Shown piece by piece: positions 40,804 through 50,701 of a stretch of 64,000 nucleotides of DNA (positions are counted from its first letter, which is position 1; each line of letters begins with the position of its first letter). A program made the translations under genes and the position numbers. The stretch is taken from contig JALIZF010001579.1 of the NCBI GenBank assembly GCA_029948255.1, positions 124,001 to 188,000 of the forward strand, read 5' to 3'. The DNA comes from Telmatactis stephensoni. Its lineage: Eukaryota > Cnidaria > Anthozoa > Actiniaria > Isophelliidae. The notes under the pieces are model-generated. The model was not told the origin of the DNA, ran no database searches, and saw nothing but the letters and a program-made list of their open reading frames with translations.

Positions 40804-41104
40804 AACGATTTTGGCTGTTCAATATAGTACTATAGAACTAGCTGTTATCGAACATCAGACCGGGGAAATTACTAATTTCTTCCTAGCTGCATATATACTA
40901 TTCAAGTTCAGTAAGCTTCTTTTAGGTTTGTCAAATAGATTCGAAATTTTATATGTAATGCTTAGAAGATTATTTCCGTCCAATATAGATTCTTGGTAAT
41001 TTAATTAGAAAGCTTAAATTAGTTATCCATTTCAATAGGCCATAAAGCATCAGTTAAAAAGTAATGAATACAAATTAAACATTCGATAAAAACTCATTAA
41101 GTTA

Positions 41105-42310
41105 ATGAAGAAAACCAATACTAATAAGTCGGAAAACACCTACAACGAAGCCCAAGACTATCTCAATATAACGCAAAGTAATATCTTTGAAAAAACTGCA
41201 AGAAAAGGCCGCAGCATCAGATCGAAAAGCATCTTGAAACTGCAACCTGCAGCCATGAATCCTCAGTCAAATCTGAATTTTACACAGCAAAACAGTTCTT
41301 GTCAGACCAACGCGCCGACAGAACGAGTTGTTGAAGTAGTTTCAATCCTACTCATTGGTGGATTTGGTATTTTGGCCAACATCTTTGTCATTGTTCTCGC
41401 CGTCAAATACACCGTAAAAAGAAACCTACATCATTTGATTATCAACATGGCCGTGTCAGATACCCTGGTAATTTTCTTTTGTGCGTGCAGTTTTGTTCCG
41501 AATTCATTTATTGATAATATGTGGAGTCATATCGACTTGGTGTGGGCAAATGTTTTATGTAAAGGCCTAGTTTTCCTCGCAAGCGGTTCTGTTCTTGTGT
41601 CTTTGGTAACTCTTTTAGTCATCAGCATTGAACGGTTTAGAGTAACCAGACTAACTGTGCAGCGATCACAGCCATACACACTAAAACAGCGAGTGACAGT
41701 AATCGCTGGTACGTGGTTGATTCCACTGACAATAGCCATTATCGCACTACATCCTACTCGGATAGAAAAGGTTGAAAATTCCTTGTATGTTGAATGTAAA
41801 CTTCACCTATCGAACCCAATTGTTTCTAACAGTATTTATTTCGTTTGTGTGGTGGCCGCATTTTCTTCAATAATAACACTCAATGTACTCACTTTACGAA
41901 GAATTTCCAAACCACAACCCATCCACGCTAATCTTCCTGAAGTGCAGAGACAAGCAAGAGCATATAAAATTAGAAGGATAATTACAATGGTCTTCTGGTC
42001 GCTTCTACTGAACTTGTGCTATCATTTGTCCAATTACTTCTATAAAATATATTCTATTGAAAATCAGACAAATACTGTTTTGGAAATGAGTTGTATCAAA
42101 GAATCACCATTAGCAGCGTTTGTGCTGTCTATTTTACTTCCAATTATCAACTCCAGCTTCAGCCCCTTCGTCTATATTGCCTTCTTGCCTGACTTTCAAG
42201 AAGCAGCCAAAACATTGTTGTGTAGACTTAACAGAGGGAGAATCAACCAACAAGTCAACAGAAGGGTTTCTGTGGATCGTGGTGGACACATCCAAACAAC
42301 GTCAATGTAG
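41105..42310 (+). CDS. class A (rhodopsin-family) GPCR, paralogue 1
   Basis: A single-exon seven-helix receptor of 401 residues. TM1 has the conserved Asn in GILANIFVIVLAV; TM2 has NMAVSD with the Asp. W and Cys follow (WSHIDLVWANVLCK); TM3 ends ISIERF in place of DRY. TM4 has a Trp (AGTWLIP). The second extracellular loop has the disulfide Cys (YVECKLH). TM7 has PIINSSFSPFVY in place of NPxxY. TM6 lacks the usual CWxP. The most likely start is Met51 at 41255, where MNPQSNLNF matches the paralogues. The N-terminus has N-glycosylation sites and the C-tail is Arg/Ser-rich. A peptide or small-molecule receptor at the cell surface is likely; the ligand is unknown. It is the first member of a local tandem family. 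Confidence 0.92.
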   Translation: MKKTNTNKSENTYNEAQDYLNITQSNIFEKTARKGRSIRSKSILKLQPAAMNPQSNLNFTQQNSSCQTNAPTERVVEVVSILLIGGFGILANIFVIVLAVKYTVKRNLHHLIINMAVSDTLVIFFCACSFVPNSFIDNMWSHIDLVWANVLCKGLVFLASGSVLVSLVTLLVISIERFRVTRLTVQRSQPYTLKQRVTVIAGTWLIPLTIAIIALHPTRIEKVENSLYVECKLHLSNPIVSNSIYFVCVVAAFSSIITLNVLTLRRISKPQPIHANLPEVQRQARAYKIRRIITMVFWSLLLNLCYHLSNYFYKIYSIENQTNTVLEMSCIKESPLAAFVLSILLPIINSSFSPFVYIAFLPDFQEAAKTLLCRLNRGRINQQVNRRVSVDRGGHIQTTSM

Positions 42311-42848
42311 TTATCGTGGGACTCCGGTGATACCCAACCCATTTTACACCGCGCATTTTGAATACCTTCAAAAGGAAACGGTCCTTTTTCATTTAAGAAA
42401 TTAAATACATCCTCTGTGTTTCCACACGCTTATGAAAACCGAGGCGCGTTTGGGAGTATTCGATAGCAAATCAATCAGACCTGCTTGAGAATGTTGGATG
42501 TCATCAATCAATCGTTAGTTTATTACTTATTACGTATATCACTATATTTCTTATTATGATGGAAAGCAAGCTAAAGCAAAATTTTAAATTAAATCTTGAA
42601 CATTTAATTTCCAATTTTGTTTTCCCGGCTCTATAACTGAGCAATGACATGTTGTAAGATGAACGATTATTGAGATATCTTTGATTCTAAAAGTAATACC
42701 GACTGTTATATTTAATAAAAGACTACACGAAATAAGCGTAAGAGGTCACGTGACCTTATCTCCCCTAAATCAAGCAGCTTTGTTAAATTGAAATCCAAAA
42801 ATGGAAAGAGTACCTCAAAATTAGTAAAAGTGCAAAGTTTTAGCTCAA
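42311..42848. other. GPCR 1 3' flank
   Basis: Shares GTTATCGTGGGA-CCGGTGA right after the stop with the flank of GPCR 2, confirming duplication of the gene with its flank. Nothing else recognised. Confidence 0.5.
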
Positions 42849-42851
42849 TAA

Positions 42852-43770
42852 GGGACTGGTCATAAAGTACAGGGGGGGTGGGGGGTGGGGGTGGGGTGGG
42901 GGGGGTGGGGGGGGGTGGGGGGGGGGGTGGGCGGGTAAAACTAAAATTGGGTAGTAATGTTTTGCAATGACCCATCAAAAAATTTAGCTGAAAATGGAAT
43001 GGCCCAACCCAATCCCAAGGTCATGAAATAGTAATGACCCACCCCAGAATTTAATAATAGTATTTAACCAGTCAAAACTGCCAAAAAAATATAGCTCTTG
43101 CCGAAGCGTAAGCCACTAAAATTTTTGTAGTAAAGGAGTTTATTTGCAAACTGCAGCTCATCCGGCAGTTGTTTTAAAATATTATATTTCCTTGTACCTA
43201 CACGAGCGCGAAGCGCGAGCCGCTCAGCAAAAATCTTGCAGTAAAGTAGATCCCAATGACTGCTTTCCGGGTGATTTGAGTACTGAATTTCTAGTTAATA
43301 ATACTTTTCAGATTCATATGCTTCAGTATTTCTAGGTTCGGGCTCGGTTTTCTCAGCACTCAGTCTCGGTCTCCGATTTTCGAAAAGCGTTAGTCTCGGT
43401 CTCGGATTTTCAAACAGGAGTCTCGACGTCTCAGCGAGTCTCGGATTTTACCATTCGCCACTCCTAGTATCATCTGGTGAATCTGATGGCATAGATGACT
43501 CTTATAGTAGTGACAATGTTGACACTGATGTTGAGGTTGTTTCATAAAAAATATTTAATACAAAAAGAAAAAAATCATGATTCAGTTTAGTTTATCATTA
43601 AAAGTTTGAAGTCTCTGATTTGTTTGTCATGTCCATTTTTATTTTAATCATGGCCCACCCCTTGATGATACTCAGTTTGCACGCAGCCCACCCTTTTCTG
43701 AAGCGGAAAACTTTATGGCCCACCCCCTGATTTTGCCCGCCCACCCCCCCTGTACTTTATGACCAGTCCC
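42852..43770. mobile_element. PIF/Harbinger-like nonautonomous element, ~0.9 kb
   Basis: GGGACTGGTCATAAAGTACA then a G-rich tract is mirrored by a C-rich tract and TGTACTTTATGACCAGTCCC, flanked by TAA on both sides (42849-42851 and 43771-43773). A GTCTCGGATTTT block (43330-43470) lies inside. The 88-codon proline-rich reverse frame is an artefact of the G run. Confidence 0.82.
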
Positions 43771-43815
43771 TAAAAAAACATGAAAGATGACAGCAAATAT
43801 AATGTTAGGTAATTT

Positions 43816-43892
43816 CTTAAGATTTGTTTGGAAAAATGCACTGGAGAGCAAGGCCATGCTCTCCAGTGCATTTTTTCCAAACGAATCTTAAG
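43816..43892. repeat. near-perfect hairpin
   Basis: CTTAAGATTTGTTTGGAAAA then ATGCACTGGAGAGC is followed after AAGGCC-A by GCTCTCCAGTGCAT and TTTTTTCCAAACGAATCTTAAG. The arms are about 35 bp with few mismatches. It is either a tiny MITE or a hairpin-forming insertion. Confidence 0.8.
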
Positions 43893-43969
43893 AAAACATC
43901 CGAACTTGAACAAGCCGTCATTATGCTTGTATGACATCTCATGACCTGCAAAATTTATACTTTTACTAA

Positions 43970-44169
43970 GGGACCAGTCATTATTTACAGGGGGGCTGGT
44001 GGAAATATGGGGGGGGGGGCATCATTTTTCATGCACACACTGCATTATTGTTATAAGAGAATGTATGGGGAAAGGTGGGTGGGGCCATCAAAAATTGTGC
44101 ATCACATTTCTCATTTCCACCAGCCCCCCCCCCCCCCCCCCCCCCTCCCTGTAAATAATGACCGGTCCC
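43970..44169. mobile_element. 200-bp PIF/Harbinger-like MITE
   Basis: GGGACCAGTCATTATTTACA and a G run are mirrored by a C run and TGTAAATAATGACCGGTCCC, with TAA on each side. It shares the terminal GGGAC-GTCAT layout of the element at 42852-43770. Confidence 0.85.
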
Positions 44170-44905
44170 TAATTTCGAGGTGCTCTTTTCATTTCTAGAT
44201 TTTATTTTAATGATGCTGCTTGATTTAGGGGCGATGAGGTCACGTGACCTCTAACTGCCTATTGTTTCTGAACAATTTCGAGGGGGTGTTACGTAAAACG
44301 CTCACCACAGACACATTTCTTAATGACACTCAGGAGGTGTTGGCCTTCAAAATTGTGCTGGGGATTTACTTGAAAAGCTTTTTTAAAAGAAGAAGTTATC
44401 ATAATCCTGAAGTTTTATGACGTCATTTTTGTGAGTGAAAATAATGTTCAGGCATGTATCTCAACAACGAACTGAAATTATGAACTAGAAAAAGACAAGT
44501 TTTCAATCAGAATATTCTCTGGTTGAGAGCACATGGTGGTCGAACATTTACCACCATTTGAAGCAGTTAATGAGATTCATAAGCTGTTTGAAACCTAGCA
44601 ATTAAATAGACCTTAATTATTAAAGTTAAAAAGATATTTGATTTGCTTTTCAAATTTTAATTCCTTATTTTGTTTTCCTTTAATAATAACAAAACAGCAG
44701 CAGGAATTAATAGATTACCAAAATATTAGAGATTCTAAAAGTAATACAAATTTTTAATAAAAATTCAATGAAGTGTCAAATAAATACAATTCATTGTCGA
44801 AAGTCAATATTAATAAATCGGAAAACACCTGCCCAAGAGCCCACAAGACCAACTCAATATAACCGCCGGCGTAAAATGTCCTTGAAGAAGCTGTAAGAAA
44901 AGGCA

Positions 44906-46018
44906 ATGTCCACATTCAAGACCATCTCGACACTGCAACCCACAGCCATCATGATGAATCCTCAGTCAAATCTGAATTTTACACAACAAAACAGCTCTTG
45001 TCAGGACAACACGCCAACAGAAGGAATTGTTCAAGTGATTTCAATTCTACTCATTGGTGGATTTGGTATTTTGGTCAACATCTTTGTCATTGTGCTCGCT
45101 GTTAAATACACCGTAAAAAGAAATCTACATCATTTGATTATTAACATGGCCGTGTCTGATGCTCTGGTCATTTTTCTTTGTCTGTGCAGTTTTGTTCCGA
45201 ATTCATTTATTGATAATAAGTGGAGTCATATCGACTTGGTGTGGGCAAATGCTTTATGTAAAAGCCTAGTTCTCCTCACAAGCGGTTCTATTCTTGTATC
45301 TTCAGCAACTCTTTTGGTCATCAGCATTGAACGCTTTAGAGTAACCAGACTAACTGTACAGAGATCACAGCCATACACACTAAAACAGCGAGTGACAGCA
45401 ATCGCTGGTACGTGGTTGATTCCAATAACAATAATTATTAGTGCAGTGTATCCTACTCGGATAGAAAAGGTTGAAAATTCCTTAAAATGTGTGCTACATC
45501 AAACGAACGCAGTTGTCTCTAACAGTATTTATGTCGGTTTCGTGGTGGCCTCATTTTCCGTAATAATAACACTCAATGTATTCACTCTACGAAGAATTTC
45601 CAAACCACAGCCCATCCATGCTAATCTTCCAGAAGCACAGAGACAAGCACGAGCAAATAAAATTAGAAGGATTGTAAAAATGGTCTTTTGGTCGCTTCTA
45701 CTGCACATGTGCTATTACTTGCCCAATTTTTTCTATAAGATAGTAGATTTGCATCTTATTAATCAGACGAACGCTGCTGTGGAGTTGAATTGTGTTTTAT
45801 ACAAAGAATCACCATTGCCAGAATTTGTGCTATTTTTTTTACTTCCAGTTATCAACTCCAGCTTTAGTCCCTTCGTCTATATTGTTTTCTTGCCTGACTT
45901 CCAAGAAGCAGCAAAAACATTATTGTGTGGACTTAATGACAGAGGGAGAATCCACCAACAAGCTAACAGAAGGGTTTCTGTGGATCGTGGTGGACACACC
46001 CAAACAACGTCAATGTAG
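44906..46018 (+). CDS. class A (rhodopsin-family) GPCR, paralogue 2
   Basis: A single-exon receptor of 370 residues closely related to paralogue 1. Intact features include GILVNIFVIVLAV (TM1), NMAVSDALVIF (TM2), WSHIDLVWANALCK, ISIERF (TM3 end), AGTWLIP (TM4), a Cys in the second loop (KCVLHQ) and VINSSFSPFVYIVFLPDF (TM7). The preferred start is the tandem Met16-17 near 44951-44954, so that MNPQSNLNF aligns with the other copies. The C-tail ends SVDRGGHTQTTSM, nearly the same as paralogue 1, suggesting conserved cytoplasmic contacts. The cell-surface ligand is unknown. Start and 3' flank are also shared, so the duplication included flanking DNA. Confidence 0.92.
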   Translation: MSTFKTISTLQPTAIMMNPQSNLNFTQQNSSCQDNTPTEGIVQVISILLIGGFGILVNIFVIVLAVKYTVKRNLHHLIINMAVSDALVIFLCLCSFVPNSFIDNKWSHIDLVWANALCKSLVLLTSGSILVSSATLLVISIERFRVTRLTVQRSQPYTLKQRVTAIAGTWLIPITIIISAVYPTRIEKVENSLKCVLHQTNAVVSNSIYVGFVVASFSVIITLNVFTLRRISKPQPIHANLPEAQRQARANKIRRIVKMVFWSLLLHMCYYLPNFFYKIVDLHLINQTNAAVELNCVLYKESPLPEFVLFFLLPVINSSFSPFVYIVFLPDFQEAAKTLLCGLNDRGRIHQQANRRVSVDRGGHTQTTSM

Positions 46019-47381
46019 TTATCGTGGGAACCCGGTGACACTCAACCCACTTTGCATGCCAGCAGCTGGCTCTGCCATAAGATTCTTACATCACCGATCT
46101 TGTTTCAAAAAAATAACAGTTTAAACATTCTTGTCTGATACGTAACTCGCGATATTCTACACTGCGTGGAAACTCTTTCATATATATGCTTTTATTGAAA
46201 CGTCTACTCTCAGTTCTACTCTAGCGTGGTGACTTGAACTTAGCGTACATACGTATTTTGACACTGATACGTCAGGCGTTGCTACGGAAACATGTTTGAG
46301 GGGGACGTAAGGGTTTGCGATGATGCGGTTTTGCGTTATTTTTGATGCGGTTTTGCGGTTATTTGTTATTGTAAACTGCGGTTTTGCGGGTATTTGTTAT
46401 TTTAAACTGCGGTTTTGGACTTAGCGGTTTTCGGTTTTGGGGATTTTAACGATTTTTGTTGCGTTTTTCCTCAATTTTCTTTCAGTGCGGTTTCCATATA
46501 CCCTTCTTACGACCCCCTTATGTTTGTTTTAAAGTTGGCAAGTGTTAAGTGTTCATCTGGAATATGAGCTTAAAATCTAATGTTTTGAATTGATTATCTG
46601 TTTGTATAACAAACTCAAGTGTACAATATAGAGTAGAATGGAAGTAAAATTTATTGGTTTTACTAATTTACCACAGGACATGCAGTTTTCAGTTATACGG
46701 ACCTTTCTTGAAACGCTACCACAATCTTCCTGAATGAAAACAATCTGCAGTAACTGTACGTTTGAGAAAATTTAAAGAAAATGCCTGAAAAAATGACAAA
46801 AACACTCTTTGAATCGGAAACATTCCAGATTTGTCGTCTTTACTTAGAGGAGGCTTAAAAGAAACTAATGCATTCGAAACCCTCTTATCAATGAATTGAC
46901 TTTCTTGACAAATACAACTTTCTTTAATTCATTGAATGTTGAATGTATATGTCATATATAAATCAATCGTTACTTTATTCTCTATTGCCGTTTATATTAC
47001 TATATTGAATACATATTATGGTGGAAAACAAAATTCAAAATTAAATAATAATAATAATTTATTATTTATATGGCACAAAATTCATATGGATATGCTCTAA
47101 TATTGAAAATTTAATTTCCAATTTTGTTTTCCTTCATAATAACAATGACCTTAATGACAGATGTAATAAAAATGTATTGAAATATTTTTGACCTGAAGAG
47201 CAACACCGAAAAAAAGCAATATTATTAAATACTGAAATAAATGGACTGAGACTAGAAAACACCTGCATCAGTAGTCTTACTTCGTGTACTAGAAAAGACC
47301 AGAGGTTGATGTCTTAGGCTGACTTGAGAAGTGCAATTTGAGAAAAGTCGGGTGTTGGAAACGCATCTCCAGTGATCGGCC

Positions 47382-47648
47382 ATGAACCATCAGCCCCACA
47401 ATCTAAATTTAACACACCAAAACAATTCCTGCAAGGCCGACACACCGCCTCAACAAACTGTGGAAGCGATTTCAATTCTACTTGTTGGTGGATTTGGTAT
47501 TTTGGCCAACATCTTTGTCATTGTGCTCGCTGTTAAATACACCGTAAAAAGAAACCTACATCATTTAATTATCAACATGGCCGTGTCAGATGCTCTGGTC
47601 ATTTTTCTTCAATTGTGCAATTTTGTTCCGGATTCATTTAAGCAATAA
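47382..47648 (+). pseudogene. GPCR paralogue 3, truncated after TM2
   Basis: Reads MNHQPHNLNLTHQNNSC, then the TM1 block GGFGILANIFVIVLAVKYTV and the TM2 block NMAVSDALVIFLQLCNF, then VPDSF. There a MITE (GCAATAAACG) begins and adds KQ-stop. The five remaining helices are absent here and downstream, so no receptor can form. Upstream sequence resembles the other receptor loci in layout. An 88-residue two-helix product is possible but unproven. Confidence 0.88.
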
Positions 47649-48757
47649 ACGATTGATTTCCGTGGTTTATCGGGGAAATAAACCACGCGGGATGTTGGGA
47701 GAACACGAGAAAAGGCCTAAAAAATCACGAGCCGTAGGCGAGGTATTTGTTATTTGGTTTTGCGGGTATTTGTTATTTTAAACTGCGGTTTTGGACTTAG
47801 CGGTTTTCGGTTTTGGGGATTTTAACGATTTTTGTTGCGTTTTTCCTCAATTTTCTTTCAGTGCGGTTTCCATATACCCTTCTTACGACCCCCTTATGTT
47901 TGTTTTAAAGTTGGCAAGTGTTAAGTGTTCATCTGGAATATGAGCTTAAAATCTAATGTTTTGAATTGATTATCTGTTTGTATAACAAACTCAAGTGTAC
48001 AATATAGAGTAGAATGGAAGTAAAATTTATTGGTTTTACTAATTTACCACAGGACATGCAGTTTTCAGTTATACGGACCTTTCTTGAAACGCTACCACAA
48101 TCTTCCTGAATGAAAACAATCTGCAGTAACTGTACGTTTGAGAAAATTTAAAGAAAATGCCTGAAAAAATGACAAAAACACTCTTTGAATCGGAAACATT
48201 CCAGATTTGTCGTCTTTACTTAGAGGAGGCTTAAAAGAAACTAATGCATTCGAAACCCTCTTATCAATGAATTGACTTTCTTGACAAATACAACTTTCTT
48301 TAATTCATTGAATGTTGAATGTATATGTCATATATAAATCAATCGTTACTTTATTCTCTATTGCCGTTTATATTACTATATTGAATACATATTATGGTGG
48401 AAAACAAAATTCAAAATTAAATAATAATAATAATTTATTATTTATATGGCACAAAATTCATATGGATATGCTCTAATATTGAAAATTTAATTTCCAATTT
48501 TGTTTTCCTTCATAATAACAATGACCTTAATGACAGATGTAATAAAAATGTATTGAAATATTTTTGACCTGAAGAGCAACACCGAAAAAAAGCAATATTA
48601 TTAAATACTGAAATAAATGGACTGAGACTAGAAAACACCTGCATCAGTAGTCTTACTTCGTGTACTAGAAAAGACCAGAGGTTGATGTCTTAGGCTGACT
48701 TGAGAAGTGCAATTTGAGAAAAGTCGGGTGTTGGAAACGCATCTCCAGTGATCGGCC

Positions 48758-49024
48758 ATGAACCATCAGCCCCACAATCTAAATTTAACACACCAAAACA
48801 ATTCCTGCAAGGCCGACACACCGCCTCAACAAACTGTGGAAGCGATTTCAATTCTACTTGTTGGTGGATTTGGTATTTTGGCCAACATCTTTGTCATTGT
48901 GCTCGCTGTTAAATACACCGTAAAAAGAAACCTACATCATTTAATTATCAACATGGCCGTGTCAGATGCTCTGGTCATTTTTCTTCAATTGTGCAATTTT
49001 GTTCCGGATTCATTTAAGCAATAA
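48758..49024 (+). pseudogene. GPCR paralogue 3 duplicate, truncated after TM2
   Basis: Same 88-codon frame as at 47382-47648, produced by the 1,376-bp-offset tandem duplication. It is truncated by the complete palindromic MITE at 49018-49202. Sequence right of the MITE does not resume the receptor, so the 3' part was lost rather than merely interrupted. Confidence 0.88.
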
Positions 49025-49202
49025 ACGATTGATTTCCGTGGTTTATCGGGGAAATAAACCACGCGGGATGTTGGGAGAACACGAGAAAAGGCCTAAAAAA
49101 TCACGAGCCGTAGGCGAGTGATTTTCGGCCTTTTCGAGTGTTCTCCCAACATCCCAAGTGGTTTATTTCCCCGATAAACCACGGAAATCTATCGTTTATT
49201 GC
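49018..49202. mobile_element. 185-bp palindromic MITE truncating a GPCR
   Basis: GCAATAAACGATTGATTTCC then GTGGTTTATCGGGGAAATAA and TTGGGAGAACAC on the left are mirrored on the right to CGTTTATTGC. The loop GAGCCGTAGGCGA lies at about 49106-49117. A left half only is present at 47642-47742, because the duplication break is in the loop. Confidence 0.9.
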
Positions 49203-49401
49203 TTTTATAATATAGCGGAAAATAATTATAAGCAAAAAACTAACATTTAAAACCAAATTTCGCAGATGAAAATATCAATTCTCCTAAGAATCATGAGAGC
49301 CAATAAAATTGCTCATTACTTCGAGATTGAGATACAACGAGCATTGTGATTGGCTTGATTTTGAAAATGACGTCATCGACGTCCTTTGCGAAGAGACAAA
49401 A

Positions 49402-49457
49402 ATGGCGTTGAAGAAGGTTGACATGAAGGTTGTGGACAACAAATTTGCTCTTTTGAG
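49402..49457 (+). CDS. candidate short first exon
   Basis: ATG opens MALKKVDMKVVDNKFALL and is followed by AG|GTACTT, a plausible donor, in the stretch 5' of the Helentron ORFs. No downstream exon was identified. It may belong to the transposon or be a chance frame. Confidence 0.25.
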
Positions 49458-49717
49458 GTACTTTTCTATACTTTCTTGTGTCTAAGCATACATGTTTTCA
49501 CTGAAAATTTTTTTTTATTTCTTGTATGTGCAAAAATTTTTAGGCGGATTAAGTCCTTTTTACAGACTTTTTTAAGCTTTAAAGCTTTGCCGTAATTTCG
49601 ATGCTCTGAAAGTGAATGCTTTGAAGCATAAATTTGCCTTTTTACTCCTCGTGTTTTTATTGGCTTATTACTCGGGCTACCTCCGGTAGGCCGAGTCTAG
49701 GTTTCGGTTTTGTATCT

Positions 49718-49731
49718 ATCTATCTATCTCC
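49718..49731. repeat. (TATC)n microsatellite
   Basis: Short TATC run directly upstream of the membrane-protein ORF. Confidence 0.7.
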
Positions 49732-49869
49732 ATGTCACGAATTAGCATGCTGACGTAATGCCTCAGTGATGAAAGCCAGGCAGCCAGGCGACACACGCGG
49801 TTCAAGTCTTCGTTCGTCTTCCTGTCTGTCTGTGGAGCCTCGTGGTACGAAGAAGCTTGATCGGAAATC

Positions 49870-50685
49870 ATGGCGAATTTCTTTTCTTCTGGAACGCTCA
49901 AAATACATACAGAGGCACACGCCATTCGCGGTAGACCCACACTAAAAGAAGTCGAACGTTTTCGGAACGGGTCGGTCCGCGAACTCAAAAGCCAAAAGAA
50001 CCGCCAAAAGAATGCCAAAGATACCAGAAATATGAACTCAAATGAAACTCAAATCAACTCAAATGAACAGACGAACAAACTTACTCAAACGTACTCAAAT
50101 GAACGAACAAATACTAACTCTTTAGTAAGCAGGAACTCCATTGACAGCTGCTTCGAAAATGAGGGAGACAAAGGAAACACAACATGTCAGCTTAGTGAAC
50201 ATACGATGGGCGCCATTTTGAATTTTTTCAAGATAACATTTGATGCCTTTCGAGAATCAAGAATCCTTGGATTTATATCACTGACGTCCGTGATAAGTGT
50301 TTTAAGTATTATTTTGTTTTTGTTTACAATTTTAAACAGTTTCTTCAACATTCTATCGTTCGTTCAACTATTATTAGCGAGCCTGTTGTGCACGATGTTG
50401 GTTGTACATTTCATCAATATCTTAACCAAAAATTTAGTAAATTCTTTAGAAAATGACTGTGATATATTTGAAAAAGCTGTACAGCTATCTATATTTGTTA
50501 ATAACATTAAAGGATCATATTTATTAGACGATTGCAGGTCTCGTTATGCTAAATTTCATAGTCATCAGTACTGTTATGAGCACAAGCCTCGTGTTGCTTC
50601 GCGTTATCGAGAACCAAGTAGAGTCCCTGTCAAACTCACACGTCTTTTAAACAAAAGCAGAAAAATACGAAAAAGGGTCCAGTAA
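49870..50685 (+). CDS. two-helix membrane protein ORF upstream of the Helentron peptidase ORF
   Basis: A 271-residue frame, ATG at 49870. Residues 1-112 are polar, with Asn/Gln/Thr-rich repeats (NSNETQINSNEQTNK). Two strongly hydrophobic segments, about residues 132-155 (ILGFISLTSVISVLSIILFL) and 158-184, predict a membrane hairpin. The C-terminus is basic (NKSRKIRKRVQ). No family recognised. The stop TAA overlaps CCA|GTAAGT, a good splice donor, so it may be spliced to the ORF starting 16 bp downstream. It may be a cargo protein of the transposon or a gene the element inserted beside. Confidence 0.55.
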   Translation: MANFFSSGTLKIHTEAHAIRGRPTLKEVERFRNGSVRELKSQKNRQKNAKDTRNMNSNETQINSNEQTNKLTQTYSNERTNTNSLVSRNSIDSCFENEGDKGNTTCQLSEHTMGAILNFFKITFDAFRESRILGFISLTSVISVLSIILFLFTILNSFFNILSFVQLLLASLLCTMLVVHFINILTKNLVNSLENDCDIFEKAVQLSIFVNNIKGSYLLDDCRSRYAKFHSHQYCYEHKPRVASRYREPSRVPVKLTRLLNKSRKIRKRVQ

Positions 50686-50701
50686 GTTTATTTTCAAAAA
50701 T

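Larger units (their letters stand above)
46380..49118. repeat. 1,363-bp tandem duplication with 13-bp filler
   Basis: Unit 1 is 46380-47742 and unit 2 is 47756-49118, offset 1,376 bp, with no difference noticed by eye. Between them is GTATTTGTTATTT (47743-47755), which copies sequence just inside each unit's start. Unit 1 ends in the loop of the palindromic MITE whose complete copy is at 49018-49202. Each unit carries one truncated GPCR and about 1 kb of its upstream sequence. The region starts with GCGGTTTTGCG-type short repeats. Confidence 0.92.

Noticed and set aside
42712..42978. Proline-rich 88-codon minus-strand ORF
   Set aside because: Arises from the G-rich tract inside the end of a PIF/Harbinger-like element.
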